DNA of 64,000 nucleotides, from NCBI RefSeq assembly GCF_001649575.2, contig NC_051448.1:15435997-15499996 (forward strand), in the 5' to 3' direction. The position numbers and the translations under genes were made by a program. Shown piece after piece: positions 62,323 to 64,000 of the stretch (its first letter is position 1; each line of letters begins with the position of its first letter). Source of the stretch: Kryptolebias marmoratus. Taxonomy: Eukaryota; Chordata; Actinopteri; Cyprinodontiformes; Rivulidae. Below the pieces are notes generated by a model. That model searched no databases, had not been told where the DNA came from, and saw only the letters and a program-made list of their open reading frames with translations.

Positions 62323-63256
62323 CTGGGGAGGTGATCAAACAGTGACACACACATTACCTTTTTTTTAACGCATGAGTAAAATCAAAAACCAAAAAAACAT
62401 GGCAGAAATGTACAGCCACAGGGAAGAGAGAGTCCATTCTGTTTCAGCTGTAAGGATTTTACGTATCACGACATCATAAAACGATGTCGTTTTCACCAGG
62501 TTTTAAAATGATGTGAACAAAAACAATAAAATCCACCAAGTTCTGATTTAACAAACAAACAAAATGGAAAAGCTGCGTGTGAAAACTCAGTCCACCACAT
62601 ATTAAAACGGCTTCAGCAGCAGCAATACCTCTCAACAATCGTTTCCTGTATAGGTTTACCGGTCTCTCACGTGGTTATGGAGGAATTTTGGCCCACTCCT
62701 TTTTACAACGTTGCTGCAGTCCATTAAAGTCGCCTCTTTTAAGGTTCAATCAGGCTGAGGTTCTGGACTCGGACTGGACCATTACCTTGATTCTTTTCTG
62801 TATTTTAGCCGTTCTGCCGCAGATCTGCTGCTGCGTTTTGGGATCACTGTCCTGCTGCACGTCTCGTGCTTCAGCTGTCAGATCCACGTTTGACTCTAGA
62901 ACCCTTTGGAGCCCAAACCATCACCCCTCCGCCTCCGTGCTGACAGCTGGTGGAAGGTGCTGCTGTGCTGTGATTAGTTTCTGCTGAACACGGAGGGTGA
63001 ACTTCTTTTCCTCACACAGCTTTTCCCCTCCCATTTTTGTTTTTGTTTAATAAATAACGATGCAGATGAATCGGTTTTGTCTTTTTGTTGAATTTAAATC
63101 GGTTTTTTTAAGAAAGTCCTGACACGCTCGAACTTAAAGAGCGGCGCACTTTCTCTTCCCCGTGACTGCATCCCGAAAAAAAAAAAAAAAAACAGGCCAC
63201 GCCGAAACGTCTCCCTGTTGCTCCTGTGTGCGTTTTTCTTTTTTTTTTTTACTCAC
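62323..63256 (-). other. bahd1: bahd1 last intron
   Basis: A 0.93-kb intron with consensus ends. Most of its middle is a decayed Tc1-type transposase remnant. Confidence 0.8.
62645..62990 (-). mobile_element. decayed Tc1/mariner transposase fragment
   Basis: Read on the minus strand, the stretch near 62910-62950 gives GGGGVMVWA, the hallmark GGGSVMVWG of Tc1 transposases. The plus-strand phrases (ttttggcccactcc, gttctggactcgg, ccaaaccatcacc) are those of fish Tc1 elements. Many stops and indels make it a fossil. Confidence 0.7.
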
Positions 63257-63348
63257 CTACAGTACTGGGCGAGTGGAAGAACATAGCATCTGTCTTCTAT
63301 GCAGGCCACGCTATTTTCATCCTGATGCCGAGAGGCGAAAATCTCGTT
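63257..63348 (-). CDS. bahd1: bahd1 penultimate coding exon, BAH domain
   Basis: Encodes [20 protein letters not shown] and then [10 protein letters not shown], plus AG. It lines up with the BAHD1 segment NEVFASRHQDxNSVACIEEKC. The acceptor is cggtttcag|AAC (phase 0) and the donor TGTAG|gtgagt (phase 2). The rest of the BAH domain and the large N-terminal exons must lie beyond 64000. Confidence 0.88.
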
Positions 63349-64000
63349 CTGAAACCGACAGTGGGTGTTACAGCGTCACATCATCTGTGCAAGTGTTTCC
63401 TCTTAGCGCCGAGCGATCACCGAGAGGAAGCGGCGACACTTTCCCACAGCGAGGGAACTAGAGCCGCTGCTGTGGGATGTAATTGTGCCTCCTGATTTTT
63501 TTACTTTATGAACCGCCATGTTAGAGGAAAAAATAAATAAATAAACATGCAGCTTGACTGAACACACATTCTCGCTGAAAACGCATCGAAATGCTCTGAC
63601 AGTTCAACTCCCTGCTATTGTTTTCTGCGGGGCTGAGGTGGGACAGATAGCATCATATTTTTTTGGAGGCATTGCTGTTAGACGGAGGAGCGGAGCAGCT
63701 ATCAACAGTTTCAGGGCTGCTGGGGGGGAGATAATGATGTCTCCAGCAACAGTTGGCGACGACATTATTTTGCACAAACAAGCAGTTTGGCTCGCCTCCT
63801 CCTTGCACGTTACTTCATTGCGTGCTGCACATGGCGGCAGCTCGTGAGATTTACAGGTGCTGGTCATAAAATTAGAATATCATGAAAAAGTAGATTGATT
63901 TCAGTAATTCCATTTAAAAAGTGAAACTTGTATATTATATTCATACATTACATACAAACTCATATATTTCAAATGTTTATTTCGTTTAATTTTGATGATT
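63349..64000 (-). other. bahd1: bahd1 upstream intron, incomplete
   Basis: No further bahd1 exon is recognised. The last 147 bases belong to an interspersed DNA-transposon-like repeat cut by the window edge. Confidence 0.6.
63854..64000 (+). mobile_element. DNA-transposon-like repeat cut by the window edge
   Basis: Starts acaggtgctggtcat and continues with aaattagaatatcatgaaaa, wording I know from abundant fish hAT-like non-autonomous elements. The right end is outside the window. Confidence 0.65.

Overview
This window is vertebrate nuclear DNA, almost certainly from a teleost fish. It has split genes with GT-AG introns, protein exons close to vertebrate EVL, EML1 and BAHD1, a teleost-type L1 retrotransposon, hAT, piggyBac-like and Tc1 remnants, a tRNA-derived SINE and many (CA)n arrays. 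The species cannot be named from the sequence. There is no bacterial gene organisation and no CRISPR array.

All three recognisable genes lie on the minus strand, so transcription runs from high to low coordinates. (1) 62.1-63.4 kb holds the last two coding exons of bahd1, which encode the end of its BAH domain; the rest lies beyond the right edge. (2) 45.4-54.1 kb holds a gene built from the N-terminal exons of EML1: a first exon, the trimerisation coiled coil and two basic linker exons. It is followed by a candidate terminal exon with poly(A) signals. I found no HELP or WD-repeat exons between it and the next gene. (3) 1.5-44.1 kb holds evl (Ena/VASP-like). Twelve coding exons join in frame from a 31-residue first exon at 31.9 kb through the EVH1 domain, proline-rich core, G-actin and F-actin binding motifs and most of the tetramerisation coiled coil. 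The last few codons are missing and probably lie beyond the left edge. A second possible first exon at 44.09 kb would give the usual MSEQSIC start.

Mobile DNA fills the introns. evl intron 3 carries a nearly intact L1 (8.37-13.95 kb, opposite strand) with a perfect 16-bp target duplication. A family of about 300-bp units, often dimeric, occurs at ten loci from 18 to 57 kb and carries a YY1-like CCATCTT core. One copy (34.0-36.2 kb) is split by a hAT element and by a tRNA-derived SINE. A 214-bp hAT MITE with a perfect 8-bp duplication lies between the EML1-like gene and the candidate distal evl promoter. Four assembly gaps interrupt the sequence.

Functionally, evl and the EML1-like gene both concern the cytoskeleton (actin and microtubules respectively), while bahd1 encodes a heterochromatin protein. 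They are neighbours on one strand, not an operon. The most interesting prospect is the EML1-like gene, which may encode a microtubule-binding N-terminal fragment without the beta-propellers.
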